This document shows positions 50,801 through 62,039 of a stretch of 64,000 nt of DNA, piece by piece. The DNA comes from Spinacia oleracea. Taxonomy: Eukaryota; Streptophyta; Magnoliopsida; Caryophyllales; Amaranthaceae. A model generated the notes under the pieces. It saw nothing but the letters and a program-made list of their open reading frames with translations, searched no databases and had not been told where the DNA came from. The stretch spans positions 87,115,141-87,179,140 of the forward strand of contig NC_079487.1 in the NCBI RefSeq assembly GCF_020520425.1, written 5' to 3'. Both the position numbers and the translations under genes were made by a program. How positions within the stretch are numbered: position 1 is the stretch's first letter; the number at the start of each line of letters is the position of its first letter.

Positions 50801-53800
50801 TGCGAGCCTTGGCAAAACGTTTTAATTGACCGCCTATCATGTGAAACAATAATGCGTCAAGAGTCAACGACAATGACATACCAGGCCTCTGCACCTTGAC
50901 AGCTACCAGCTCTCCGGAATGCAAATGAGCTGCACCACTTGAATCATCAACAGAGATATTGAGATCAAAATCACACATAACGTACAGCTTTCTTTCGGTA
51001 ACCACATACTCATAAGACTAAGAGTGATTAAAAGGGAACATTTTTGCAAAATGAAATTAACAACCAATCCCATGTTTAGCAGATATCTCTAACCTTTATA
51101 AACCTGCCCCAGAGAAGCTGAAGCAATAGGCTCTGCGCTGATGTCGGCAAAGATTTCCGAAACAGGAGCACCCAACTGGGATTCAATAGATCTCATTGCG
51201 ACAGATGTTGGAAAGGGAGGTATTTGATCCTGGGATAAGTTTGGAACAAGAAATTTTTTAATGCTTATTTGTAAGGCAATATCATGGCAGAAGAGGTACG
51301 CAAAAAAGAAGAACCTAAACCTGCAATTTTGTAAGCTCTTGACAATATATGGTTGGTAATATATCTGGTCTAGTGCTCAATGCCTGTCCAAGCTGTAGAT
51401 ACAAAAAAAAAAAATTAAGATTAGAGTTTCAGTCTAGGGTACAACTTCAGTATATCTCTCTGACAACAAAGAAAGGTTACATTGTTGCGATCCCTCATAG
51501 CCTGCCTTAGGCAAGAACTCTAAATTCCATGAGGGATACTGCATTTGGAAAATTATACCATTACTACAGTCTACAGCCACATCCGGGTGCCATCGATGCT
51601 ACATTACATTTAACAACAATAATAACCTAGTAAAGATGCCAGCAAAGGCAGGGTTTGAGGAATGAGGAGTTCCAAGAATAGGAAACGGTAGTACCATACC
51701 ACTAATTAACTGAAATAGACTACCGTGGGGCGAAGGGGAACCTGTGGCAACGCAAATTAGTTTATTAGAGTTAGCTTGAGGAAGGGAACAGAGATTTATT
51801 AGAGGGAAAGGATGTAAGAAGCACATAAATAGAGAGGGAATAAACAGAAAACTATCGAGTTATATTTTATTTTACTTGGTTTAGCTTTTATTTTGGAATT
51901 GACCAGCCACTCGAAGATCAGGGATTGTAGAACCATTTGTGATTTAATCGCATCAAATTACAATCAACTTTCAACTTTATCCCAAATTCTCGTCTTCTTC
52001 CTTATGATTTTTCTATTACATTAACCTAGGGGAACTAGTAGGAATTTAGTTTGCGACTGTGTTACTTCGACACTTTGGTTGACCGGGTGTGTCGGATGTC
52101 AACATGACATGACACTCAACATGGTACTCGAGGAAGTGTCGACACCCCTGCTGGCAAAAGGATCTGAAAATCAAGTGTCGAGATCGGAGGAAAAGAAAAG
52201 AAAAAAAAAAGTTCACTTTTTGGTATCCAAGATGAAGATGAAGCATCATATGTGAATAAATTAGTCTTGCCAGATGTTGCCCTGATCAAAAAGCTCTAAA
52301 AATAAAAAACTGAGAAGTCAGGTTAACTTAGTGTCCTCTTCTTTTCTTTTTTCTTTTATATACTAAAAAAATATGAGGTGGGAATCTTTCCGTCACTTTA
52401 TATGACAGTCATGTCTAAAGAACTAATCAAGACACTCCTTTGACCATGTGCCGTGTCTGCAAAATTTTGGATCTGAGTGTCGGAGGATCGGACACTGGAA
52501 TATGTATCAGAGGATTTGTTGAGTGTTGGAGAATCGGCGTCGGACATGACACTTTTCGAGCACTCAAATTTTGACAACCTACTTTCCAGTAAAATAACTC
52601 AACAAATCCTGACTATTCTGGTCCTTTAAAGTTTACACTTCTGCAGAATTCCATTCATCTTAGTTCAGATGTACATGTACCACGGCCAATTATATCTTTT
52701 TATTGTTCTGTGCAGGGCTTGCACAAAATAACAGTAAAATGGTATCAAGAGAGTATTTTTCTAAACATAAGATAATAACACAAAAGAATCTTCCGAATGA
52801 TTCATATTCACTATGACCCAGCACAGAGATTAAGACAGCACGAACAACGTTTTCTGATGGATAAAAGCAACTAGGCGAGTGTTGTAAGTCCTGTAATAGT
52901 CATTTAAACTTCAAAAAAATGAATTATTATCAGATTGCAGTGAAATTACTACGACCAGTGCTACTGCAATGTTCAAAACTCGACACTGCTTTCACACAAT
53001 CTTCCAAGAATTTATTTATTTATTATTGCACAGTGGGCAATATTCCTTAGCTTCCCACATTTTTTGACATTTATTCGTAGGAAATTGAGACCTTAATTCT
53101 CACATAAAGGAAATTTGAATCCTTAATCATCTGGCACACTGTTTTCAGCTCCTAAGTTAGCAATCTCCTAATAACTGGAAGTCCATACTCCCAACTCGTG
53201 AAACTGTTTCTATTTAGCTGTCTTAGCTGGGGACAACTTCGTCCTCCGGTACTGAATAGATATACCTAGCAATTAACTAAAAAAATTTAGTATGTTGTAC
53301 ACTACAAGAGCTTTCTTGTTTTGCATCCCAGCACATAAGATAAGTAGATAACATGTCCATTGCTCATGCACTGTCACCTTCCTTTCACCCATGTATTAAA
53401 CTCGGTGTCATGAATAAGCAAGCTTATATCACATGCAAAAATGGAAAGCCAATGCTTAATGTGAACTTGAGGGAGAAGGTAACCCATAGAGCTAACTCAT
53501 GTGTTAGTTTAAGCCTTAAGGAAGTGAATGATTTTTTTTTTTTAAATAACAATACCCTTTTGGAAAAATAACTTCAGTACTTCACTCTTACGAAACTTCG
53601 GTATGAGATATAAAATTTAAATAAAAACGGCTAATGGTTTGTTTCTCATTAAGTCCTTTGATATGCAATGTAGTTAGAAGAACAAGAAACTCACCCTTCT
53701 TTATAGAAGGTAGAAAGATACACAGCATTTGCAAATAGAAAAATTGCAGATTAAGTAGTAAGGCGGTCCGTATGACACAGCTGGTGTAAGAGTTAAGCGC

Positions 53801-56800
53801 TAGTGGAAGTAAGTCTACAAAAGTTATCCGGTGAAACCAGCTTACTGCATGGTATGGATAACAGTTACCAAAATGTATAGATTGTTATCACTGTGATTGA
53901 GGACACCAGCAAATCATACTTATCATATTCTTAGAGTAAAGGAGAGGCAGAATTCTTCGATGATTAACAACTGAAAACGTGAAAATTTTTAGACGCCAAA
54001 AGTTACAAAGAAGCCAATGAAGCAGTTGGCAAATAGTGGGATGAAGCCTAAAATATAAAAACTACAAGCATTATAAGTTGAGCTACAAAAACTTAATTGG
54101 AATACACATGCTTTTCCTCAAAAACTTCAAAGTACTAATCTAAGAGCGCTAAATCCAAGATAAACCTTAAAGAATAAACTCCTGCAATCAAATAAAATCC
54201 ATCCAAACATGAGTGTCATCACACAACATCAAAATCCAATCAGGATCCTGTTTTGGTGGGTTATGTAATTGTTACTCGATATCTATAGTTTTCATATCAG
54301 ATATTTTCCTTTTGAACTCGAGCACTTGACCAACTTTGTAAGCTCGGTAAATTCTTATGAACCACATGAACTTTATCTTTATCCTTCCCTCATTATCCTC
54401 TATGTATGCTTTGGACGTGAATGTTTCAAAATTCTGTTTGATATTTTACGAGTACGTACAATATATAGTTATTGTAAAAATTAATTGAAAGAACAAACTA
54501 TCACCATACGTATGTCGCAAATCTGAATAATGCCAAGGATATAAGCAAAGCTTATAGAAACGATCAGAATACTGAATAAATGTTGTTTTAAGATCAGAAG
54601 CTCCTCCCTCTTTTTTTCTGTTTTTGCATTCACCAAGTTATGCGTCAGACTTCCCGAAGAAAAAAGCAATTATTCTGCCTCAGCCTTCCGGAGCTTAAGA
54701 ATATTTACTGATTTAGAACTATAGAAGATGACCCTGGCAACCAAACAGCTGATTACCCCTTTCTCCTTTGGGAGATTTACGTTTCGGAAGAGAAAAGACA
54801 TAGGAAACAAAATTTTATAGAGACAAGCGCAAAGATAATAAACACTGCAAACTCACATGCAGTATTGTATAAAATGAATTTGCATAAACATCATATAATT
54901 GATCCATCTCCGCAAAAAGCAAATATGAACATCCTATACTAAAGAGACGGCATGAGGCAAAACAGCAAAATATTACGAAAGAAGAGAGTAAGATGCAAGG
55001 TAAACAACACTTGCCTTTATATAAAATGGTCCAAGCTGAATTAGAGTTTCGCAAAACTGCAGAAAAATGCATTGTTATCAATGTCAGTCACGAATACAAA
55101 TGAGCAAGGTTTCAAAGATACTTCAAAGATAGATGTCATGAATGAAATCAAAAGTGAAGTAAAACTATAACCGCTAATATTCTTGCACTCTGAGAGGAGA
55201 GATATTCAAATACAACAAGCACATACTTCCTCCATCCCAATGTAATTGTCGCAATTTCTTTTTATGCCCATCCCAATTTAATTCACATTTCTTTTTATGG
55301 CATGGACCCACTAATATTTTATTTATTCTCTCTCTCTCTTCCCAATACCAAAAGTTAAGGACCCATTTCCTCCCTCATTCAATTAAAAAAAGCCTCCACT
55401 ATCTCTCTTCACACTTACTTTTCTAATAAAGTGAAGTAATAGATAAGCAAGCAGTAAATTATCGCATAAAACTCCATGAGAATGTACTGCGACGATTAAA
55501 TTGGGACAGAGGGAGTAAAAAAAAAAAAACTAAAACAAGTCTCAAATTTGGCAATCGGGCATATCCTTCAAAGACATAATTTCTGACTTTCGGTACAGCA
55601 AGTCAGTGTAGCTTGTGCTTAAATAAGGAAGGGTTGGTTGATCACTTTTTGCTCCTATGTCTTGGGTTCTCCGTCTTTGACACTAATATTTGCCTAAGAT
55701 AAGTTAGGTCCAAGTTCACAAGAGAAGTGTGTGCTTGTCAGTTGAAAAGGTCGCTTATATTGCTAAAATGTGTCCATCTATTGTTGTGCATTAAAGGAGA
55801 GAAACCAGATGACTATAAAACCCAGAGTTTTATTTATCTTCTTTCAGTAATAAAGAATTACACTGGCAAACATATACAAAAGGAAGGATAGGGACAAAAA
55901 GGATCATGCCCTTAAGCTATCACAGAGCATTATATCTACATAGTCAAGATAGCGAAGTGACGTTCACAATTACGACTTGACTCCAGCTATACAAAAGCCT
56001 CAATGAATGGAGCTTAAAGCCTTCAGGAGTGGAAGCTAAACCTTCAAAAATCTTCTAATTTCTTTCCTTCCAAATGCACAACCAAATTGCCAACAGAATA
56101 ATCGTCCACACCTCAACAAGCCAACCTCTTAAGTCCTTTTCCAGGCAACAAAAACATCTTTCACAGAACAAGGTTGAATCCACCCATCTCAATCCATAAA
56201 AGGCTAAAGATAAGTTCCAAAGAGAACCAAAGGAAACAGACCAGAAGATGTTATCCGAAGAGAACCAAAGGAAAAAGACCAGAAGATGATTAACATACTT
56301 ATCCTCCTTAAGGCACAAACTGCAACAACTAGCAATGACAAAGTTCTTTCTCTTAAAAACATCCTCAGTTGGGATCTTCTCTTTGACTGCCACCCCAGTG
56401 AAAAAACAAGATTTAGGAGCTTTTGTCTTCCAATTATCAAAGGCAGAGAAAACCCTTGAAAACAATTCAAGGAAGATGCAGAAGCACTAACCGGAAAAGG
56501 GGCCACTCTAACTATATCACCAAATTATCTCATCATAAAAGCCAAAGTTCATTTCCACCAGAACTTTAAGTACTCTTCTATGAGACTTTTCTCTACTTGG
56601 ATTTTTGACTTTGTAGCAAACTATTAGGATCTGCTTTGCTCGCCTTATTTCCACTTATTTCAGTTCAGACAAGTTCATATAAGCTCAGAAAAAATAAGGG
56701 CTACCAAAGTACAATTTATAACTAAAATAAGTTTTGATAAGTTTAGTTAAGTTCAGATTTTATAAATTCAAAAAAAAATGTGAAAAACAGGTGAATAGAA

Positions 56801-59716
56801 CACACCCTTAAAGGCCTAAACAAAGTGGCACTAGGCTTTCCTTTATTTTCAAGTTAAAACTATGTAAAATAGCTTTCAAGCATCAGGGCTTTTTCTCTAT
56901 CCCTCCTATCTGTGAGGAAAACATGATTTCGTATAAAATTTTTAAAAAAAAAATTGAAAATTAGCAGCTACAATATTTACAGCAATCTAGTAAAAATAAC
57001 GCAATTTAGATTTCTTCATTGAGAAAGCCAGAAAGTAGAACAGAGAAAAGAACATAGTTCACCTTAGTGGCACGTTTGTGAATATCATGAACAAAGAGTT
57101 GCCATGCAGACAACTTTAACACGTGGTATGAGATAACTGCTGCTCTGAATAAGGCTAGGAATGGTCCAAACCGATAAACTATTGACACACTTTTGGAGCT
57201 GTGTGTCCCCAGTGCGTGTCCGAATTCTTGTTCCAAAGACTGTTTCCTCTGCTTTGCATATTCAGCAGATGGCCTCTCACCATGCACACTATTAAAACTG
57301 GTGGAGAAACTGCGTCAAATGCCCCGACGTAAGATAATAAATAAGGTACTATATGAGAAGATAGATACATACTATGACAGTGCAAAATGTTTCTTTATTT
57401 TTGGACTAGGGAAGGGAGTTGGAGGAGATATAACTAATTCCAAATTTGTCATGAAAATAGTTAATCAAGACAAAAAAAATCATTAAAAAGCAAGTTGGGA
57501 AATCTAGAGAACTCTCGTTAGCCTACTACTCCCTCTGTCTCTTTTTGTTCTTTACGTTTTCCTTTTTGGGTGTACCAAAATGTTCTTTACATTTTCTTTT
57601 ATATTATCACACAAATATTCTATCAAAATTTGTTTCCAATTATTATTTTAACCAATCAAATTCATTGGGTCATTTAATCTCTCACACTTTTCCATTGGGA
57701 TATTAAAATTTTCTCATTTTCCTAATATCAGATTTTTGATAAAAGTGAAAACATTCTAAATAAACGTAATTTGCCTTGTTTAAATAAAAAAACAAAGGAA
57801 TCTCGATGCACATTAGTAAATCGTTAAAATGCGTGCAAAATACCAAACGTAAAGAACAAAAAGAGACGGAGGGAGTAACATCTAAAACTGGAGGTTTACA
57901 GACAGGCTACTAAATACCTACATTCAAACAGTTTCTAGTAATCTAGTCTTTCTACAAAAGAAAATATATCACCGAAGGTTCTGTTCTTCCAGAAGCGAAC
58001 CTAGAAAATTTTGTAGATAAAATCAACTTTTCAACGTCTCTCATATTATTAGAAGACAAAAGGCTCCAGCAACATTACACCATAAGAAAAGCAACTCAAA
58101 CACAGAACCATCAGAAATGCCTATCATGTACCAACATATCCTACCATGTCCTATCCTCTTTCTTTCTCTATCACAGACATGAAGGAATGGAAATGAAAAA
58201 CTCTTCTAAAAACCATAGTATCTGCAAACTTTATCCTTCTCAAATTATCAAATACCTTGCTAAAGCACATATTTCGAATGAACCAGGGAAACTCAGACCT
58301 TCCATCACATAGCAAAGTAAAAGTCAAATTCCAACACAACTAGTCAACAACCTCAAAATGGAGAAAAGATGAGTTCACTGCACCTCATTCCCCTTCCCCC
58401 TTCCTCATGACACATTTCTCTAGTGGATACTTTTAACGGCCCTGCGATAAATCACTAATATGAAAACATATATGCAGATGTACTTGTGGTGCTTTTGTTT
58501 TGACTCCTAACATCAGATACACAAAACACAGTGGAAAGCAGAATAATATAGAATGAATCCAGAAATTAAACCAGAATATACTTCCATAATCACAAATTCA
58601 CAATAAAAATAATCTACTTCCTAGTGAAGCATATGGAAAAACAATAAGAAAACAAGTTACTCACAATCTCTTTTGCAGCATAATGTAAGGAAACCAAAGA
58701 TCTTCATTTACTCGAGGACCACTCCATTCTCTTAATGATAAACACTGACATGCCCTCCTCCATGCTGTAAATGGAAGAACTAATGTAACCATCAACCCAA
58801 AGAAGAAACATCATTAACACGCAAAACCACATAAAGGGCGCAAGGCAGAGAATTCCAGCAGTGTTTCTGAAGTGTCTTCTGTGTGGTGGGGGGTGTAAAC
58901 CTCTTAAAATGGTGCATGTTATAAAACGAATAGCACGAAGCAAGGGGCGAAAGCAGCACGAAAAGCGAGAGTAAAGTTGGTTATATAACAAAGAAGTCGC
59001 CGGTAATAACTGAAGACCCTACCAGCGGCAATCATGAAGAAATGAAAAATAATGATGCTCACAGCACTCCTCCTTTGAAAAGCTACAAGGTGCCTCGGGA
59101 AATAGTTCTAATAACCTAAAAAAAAAAAAAATTTTTTTTTTTTGTTAAATATTACATAGAAAATAACTCATGGTAAGGAGTGATATTGCAATACTGAACT
59201 CTAGAAGGCAAGAGGAGACTGGGGAAAGTAAAGTGTTTGTACCACCAAAGCGAGGCAAAATTTAAGCTTCTCATATCTGGTTAACGGACAGCTTAATCCA
59301 ATGGGTATAGGTTTAAGGTAAAAGAGCTACAGAAAAACCTGACTTACAGCAAAAGGCCGACTCTCAAGTCTCAACACCATGACAATGATCAATTCATATG
59401 GAGCTTACATGGTATAGAAACACATTCTTAGACCCAAATCCAAAAACACTTGACTGAAATTGCCAGCATTTACAACTCATACATATTGGCTGAATTTCAA
59501 TCAAGTAATCATATTGACCAAGATAAAATTGAAGAGTTCCATGACCCAGTGAGAGAAATCATCTACTTTGAAGAACCCAAAACCCGCTACAATTGTATAA
59601 AATAAACTAAATTAGACGATTCGCAAAAGCTTGATCAAAGAAGAAGCAATGGTAATACCTGTAGAACGGAACGATGCATGGCTATGGTAACGGAGAATTA
59701 GAGCGGCGTGCCTCAT
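29869..59716 (-). CDS. ABC1K (UbiB/aarF-domain) atypical kinase, 14 exons over 30 kb
   Basis: Atypical kinase of the ABC1/ADCK/UbiB family, which in plants controls quinone and prenyl-lipid metabolism in plastids or mitochondria. Exons: 59659-59716, 58665-58764, 57063-57297, 55015-55056, 51321-51392, 51094-51229, 50772-50929, 48260-48344, 46320-46525, 43038-43199, 38848-38997, 35735-35995, 31163-31441, 29869-30111; 2187 nt, 728 residues, all phases consistent, no stop. Motifs: KLGQ (about 145-148), the Ala-rich loop as ASAS (205-208), VAVK (Lys226), EEIDY..EGEN, catalytic HADPHPGN (380-387), DFGMM (400). The Arg-rich start [19 protein letters not shown] fits an organelle transit peptide. The sequence resembles the plastid clade of ABC1K2/ABC1K4 type, but I am not sure of the orthologue. 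The 42-bp exon 55015-55056 is followed by a GC donor (AAAG|GCAAGT). Introns carry the transposons listed separately; 47-50 kb and 52-55 kb show nothing else clear. Confidence 0.95.
30424..30667. mobile_element. MITE in ABC1K intron
   Basis: Inverted ends: left GTTAACACTATGTTTGGATA, right (reversed) CGTTACGGTATGTTTAGATA, with purine-rich left and pyrimidine-rich right arms (GGGAGGGAA / CCCTCCCT). No certain target duplication. Confidence 0.6.
33364..34608. mobile_element. MULE with long TIRs, 9-bp TSD, in ABC1K intron
   Basis: Terminal inverted repeats of about 200 bp (33364-33570 and 34400-34608) start CGGAAATTTCATGAAATGCC at both ends. The flanks are the identical 9-bp repeat TTTAGTTAA (33355-33363, 34609-34617). 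Long TIRs plus 9-bp duplication is the Mutator pattern. The two arms are nearly identical, so the insertion is fairly young. The interior carries a decayed GRF-type zinc-finger gene; part of its first codons is also inside the extended right arm (about 34160-34215). Confidence 0.93.
33570..33914 (+). pseudogene. GRF-type zinc-finger gene remnant inside the MULE
   Basis: One + frame of 115 codons reads [19 protein letters not shown] then NPQRLY, a stop, KC, two more stops, and then an open end [19 protein letters not shown] followed by a hydrophobic helix ([19 protein letters not shown]) and TAA. CxC...T..NPxRxFY.C is the GRF zinc-finger pattern; a coiled coil and a C-terminal membrane helix are usual in small plant proteins of this type. 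Three in-frame stops make it dead. The minus-strand Cys-rich frame at 33656-33940 is its shadow. Confidence 0.75.
34729..35097. mobile_element. Stowaway-like MITE (diverged)
   Basis: Ends TTCCGTTTTGTGTGTTCC and reversed CTCCATTCGTTCC, flanked by TA. The interior matches the element at 57529-57875 along its length (TTTAATCTCTCACACTTT..., GATTTTTGAYAAAAGTGAAAACATT...AAACGTAATT). Confidence 0.75.
36990..38470 (-). mobile_element. Degenerate LINE fragment in ABC1K intron
   Basis: Minus-strand pieces in changing frames: [14 protein letters not shown] then [15 protein letters not shown] (RT, 38370-38465), [22 protein letters not shown] and [14 protein letters not shown] (38080-38240), FFWEDVG and [20 protein letters not shown] (37740-37860), then zf-RVT traces down to about 37000. 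These are plant L1-type ORF2 landmarks. Many stops and frameshifts. It lies in the same orientation as the host gene. Confidence 0.85.
39161..39248. repeat. 35-bp tandem duplication in intron
   Basis: The unit starting CCAACATGGATATTTTCC occurs exactly twice, 39161-39195 and 39214-39248, with 18 bp between copies. Confidence 0.9.
39503..39519. repeat. Poly(G) tract
   Basis: About 17 consecutive G in an ABC1K intron, next to further G runs; its exact length is prone to sequencing error. Confidence 0.8.
40522..40815. mobile_element. MITE with TAGTA flanks, in ABC1K intron
   Basis: Left end AGGCTCCGTTTTTTTTTGAC, right end reversed AGGCTCGGTTTGTTTCAACG, with GGAAAA motifs in both arms. Both flanks read TAGTA (40517-40521, 40816-40820). 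Confidence 0.7.
43546..43680. repeat. 70-bp tandem duplication in intron
   Basis: Two head-to-tail copies of a unit starting TTCCATTTTTGTTGGTA, at 43546-43615 and 43616-43680, with only a few differences. Confidence 0.9.
43779..43977. mobile_element. Stowaway-like MITE
   Basis: Ends CTCCCTCCGTCCCGTTTTGTTTG and reversed CTCCATCCGTCCCTTTTCGTTT, TA on both flanks, 199 bp, in an ABC1K intron. Confidence 0.85.
43991..46237. mobile_element. Inverted-end element with a second element nested in it
   Basis: Outer ends GATTTTTTTACTTTTAACACC and reversed GGATTTTTTGACTTTCAACATC. Inner arms at about 44055-44120 and 45065-45145 are inverted copies (TTTATTTTACCACC..., ACACCGGTT). The nested element at 45150-46189 separates the right inner arm from the right outer end. 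The sub-terminal TTTTACCACC motif links it to the foldback MITE at 12561-12839. No transposase. The flanks share TAATG, but the border is off by one base. Confidence 0.5.
45150..46189. mobile_element. Nested hAT-like non-autonomous element
   Basis: Left end AGGGTTTGTTCGGTATCATT, right end reversed CTTATGTTGTGTTCGGCATT, sharing TTGTTCGGYAT-type termini with AT-rich interiors. No coding sequence; target duplication not resolved. Confidence 0.5.
52060..52580. repeat. Dispersed GTGTCGG / CCGACAC repeat
   Basis: Repeated short motifs such as GTGTCGGATG, GACATGACACT and CGGACATGACACTTTTCGAG occur in both orientations in an ABC1K intron. Related sequence is seen in a PP2C intron at about 17000-17170 (TCGGACAGACAGACAC, GTTGAAGTGTC). 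It looks like a known type of plant short interspersed repeat, but I could not set its borders. Confidence 0.3.
55226..55515. mobile_element. Stowaway-like MITE
   Basis: Ends CTTCCTCCATCCCAATGTAA and reversed CTCCCTCTGTCCCAATTTAA, TA flanks, 290 bp, in an ABC1K intron. Confidence 0.85.
55850..56510 (-). mobile_element. LINE ORF2 C-terminal fragment in ABC1K intron
   Basis: Minus strand: [62 protein letters not shown] (56055-56400) are the zf-RVT and following landmarks of plant L1-type ORF2. A further frame to about 56510 adds [11 protein letters not shown]. The 3' part (about 55850-56050) would be the LINE tail. Not intact. Confidence 0.85.
57529..57875. mobile_element. Stowaway-like MITE
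   Basis: Ends CTCCCTCTGTCTCTTTTTGTTC and reversed CTCCCTCCGTCTCTTTTTGTTC, then both continue TTTACGTTT; TA flanks (57527-57528, 57876-57877). It is well preserved and is the best reference copy of its family here. Confidence 0.92.
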
Positions 59717-60299
59717 TGATTCTTCCTGAAATTCGGAAACATCAAACGCAGAGAAAGTGTTTTCAGTTATGAGCCCAACAGATGTTCGACGAAATGCGCA
59801 ACTGACACAGAAAACTTAAGCGCAAGCCTTAGTCGCAGGCCTAGGATGAATCACAGAGGTCGCGTTGCTCATAGAATGACACGTTTCTACACTGCCTAAC
59901 GGCGGGGAAGCCGCGCATCTACGGCAAAACCGCTCTTCAAACTTTGGGGATATGTGTTCATGATCTAATTTAACGTTGATAACGACAAGGAGAAAAATGT
60001 TGTAAAATTGAAAATAAAAATTTTAATTTGTGAATTGTCTAATAAATAAAAGTATGTATTTTTGTAATTAACTCGATTAAAAGTAAAAGATGGAAATAAA
60101 AATATATATAAAATAAACACGTGAATTAAAGATAAAGTTTGAGATTAAACGAATAAAAATTGAGTGTGAATGAATAAAAATTAAGTGTAAATGGATGATT
60201 TGATCCTAATTGAAGGTCATATTCACCATTATGCTATGGGATTGTACAAAACATAAATATTTGTAACAGTTATTGCTTTATTTTATTTTTAAAAAGTTA
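59717..60299 (-). promoter_or_regulatory. 5' UTR and promoter region of the ABC1K gene (inferred)
   Basis: Immediately upstream of the ATG on the minus strand. The first 200 bp are of mixed, more GC-rich composition and then it becomes AT-rich. No definite TATA box or other site could be called. Confidence 0.35.
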
Positions 60300-62039
60300 A
60301 AAACAAATATATCATGAGCCCCTCTCCTCGAGGGTAACACCTTAGTAATAACTAATAAGAATTGAGAGAAGTTACGGGTTGTTACAAGTATCAACATACA
60401 TCATAGAACTAACTAAATACTAACCACAATATGTTGCTCTATTTTCTCTACGGTAGACATGTTTGAGTTCCCGAAATGACGGAGAAGACACTTGATGCCG
60501 TTGACTATGGTTTGAAGCTTCAAGGAGTAGACCAAACATTGTCAGCAATGTTAACGGGGAGCTAATTCTGCCCTTCAATGTAGAATTGCTTGATGTTGAG
60601 ACGAATAGCTTGTTGCATGCCTTATGAAAGAGTGGACACTTCTGCCATAAAATCTTGAGAAGTACTGACAGGCTAAAGTCGTATCACATAATAAAAAATA
60701 AACCTAAGTTCCACTAACTAATTAGTAGTTAGAGAAGTTATGATCAAATCCACATGGAAATAACTTTTTTTACTACTATCAATCAAACGAAACTAGATCA
60801 AAGGTAACCATCTTGTGGGTTGTAAGTACAAACTAAGAACGAAAATAATCAAAGGAATAAATAATGAAAGGCCTAAGGCAAAGGAACACTATGAACATAG
60901 ATCGGAGTCAAAACGATAATCAAATAACAAATAACATGGAAATATTATTAAGGACAAACATGTTCTCTCGAATCTATGTCACCCTTAAGACTCCAAACTA
61001 GCAAGCACTCGTGATTCACTAGTTTAGTTGCACTTATTATTGCAAGTCTAACTATATGGTTTCTACCTCTTGGCATAACCAAAAGTTCACAAAACTAATT
61101 GATCAAACCTGATCAATACTTAATTGAAAAGAAATGAAGACAAACAATAGGACAATAGAAAAACTATAGGGGTAGTGTCTCTCCAAAGTCCTATGATCAA
61201 GGTTGTTTATTTGGTCTGACCTTAATCATGTGGATCCGCACTCACTAAAAGAGAAAAAAAAAATTCCTTTCACAACTTCATTAATCATTATGCATTTCAT
61301 AAACGTTTTCAAATCATTCCTTTGGGCCTAGTCCAACTACTAAGCCCTAAATTTTTCTCGATCAAGCTTCGGATAAGCCCAATAAAACCAAAATCGAGTT
61401 TATTCCATCCATAAGCTCTTGATTAGACAATGAATCGATAACTATTCAAATAAGTTTTCCATCCATATACCATAAGCTCAATTCCGATTTGTAACAAAAA
61501 GGTTATGAGGTCACTATTTGGGTCATATCTTGAGTTATACAAATGATAACACGATGGTTCCATGGGTTAGAAAATAGGAATATGTAGCTTACCAACAATC
61601 TATCATAGCCCAAAAATAAGCTATGGTGAGCGAGATGTGACTAATCAATCCGCTGCTTTTGCAGATTTTCAAAATCTTCTAAATTATCTCGAATCAAAGT
61701 ACGTTAGTGGACTGCGCCAACACCTAGCGCATACCGCTGGCCTTGGAAGCTCGCGCCAGCCCCAGCATAATCCGCTGGTCTTGACGGTTGTTCCATTTCT
61801 TAACCCAATTCTATTGTTTTTCCTATAAATACAATAGAAATTAAGGTCTTTTACACGACTAAATTATACCCTAAAGTGACCCTTGTCAACTCCGAAAAAT
61901 TCATTTTCATTTACACACTAAAAGTTGCATTCACCATTTCGCAATTCATTCATCGAACTTAATCACAATTCGTTCCTTGCGTGATTATGCCTAATGAAGA
62001 CTCGTAATTTCCTAAAACCCAAACAAACTTGGTAATAAT
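60300..62039 (+). mobile_element. Degenerate LTR-retrotransposon-like sequence
   Basis: A long non-coding AT-rich stretch ending in an LTR-like promoter: TATAAATA at 61824-61831 followed by a transcript-leader-like sequence, and upstream a GC-rich GCGCCAGC-type segment (61710-61780). It is cut at 62040 by the solo LTR and seems to resume at 63152. No coding domain identified, so the element type is not known. Confidence 0.35.
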
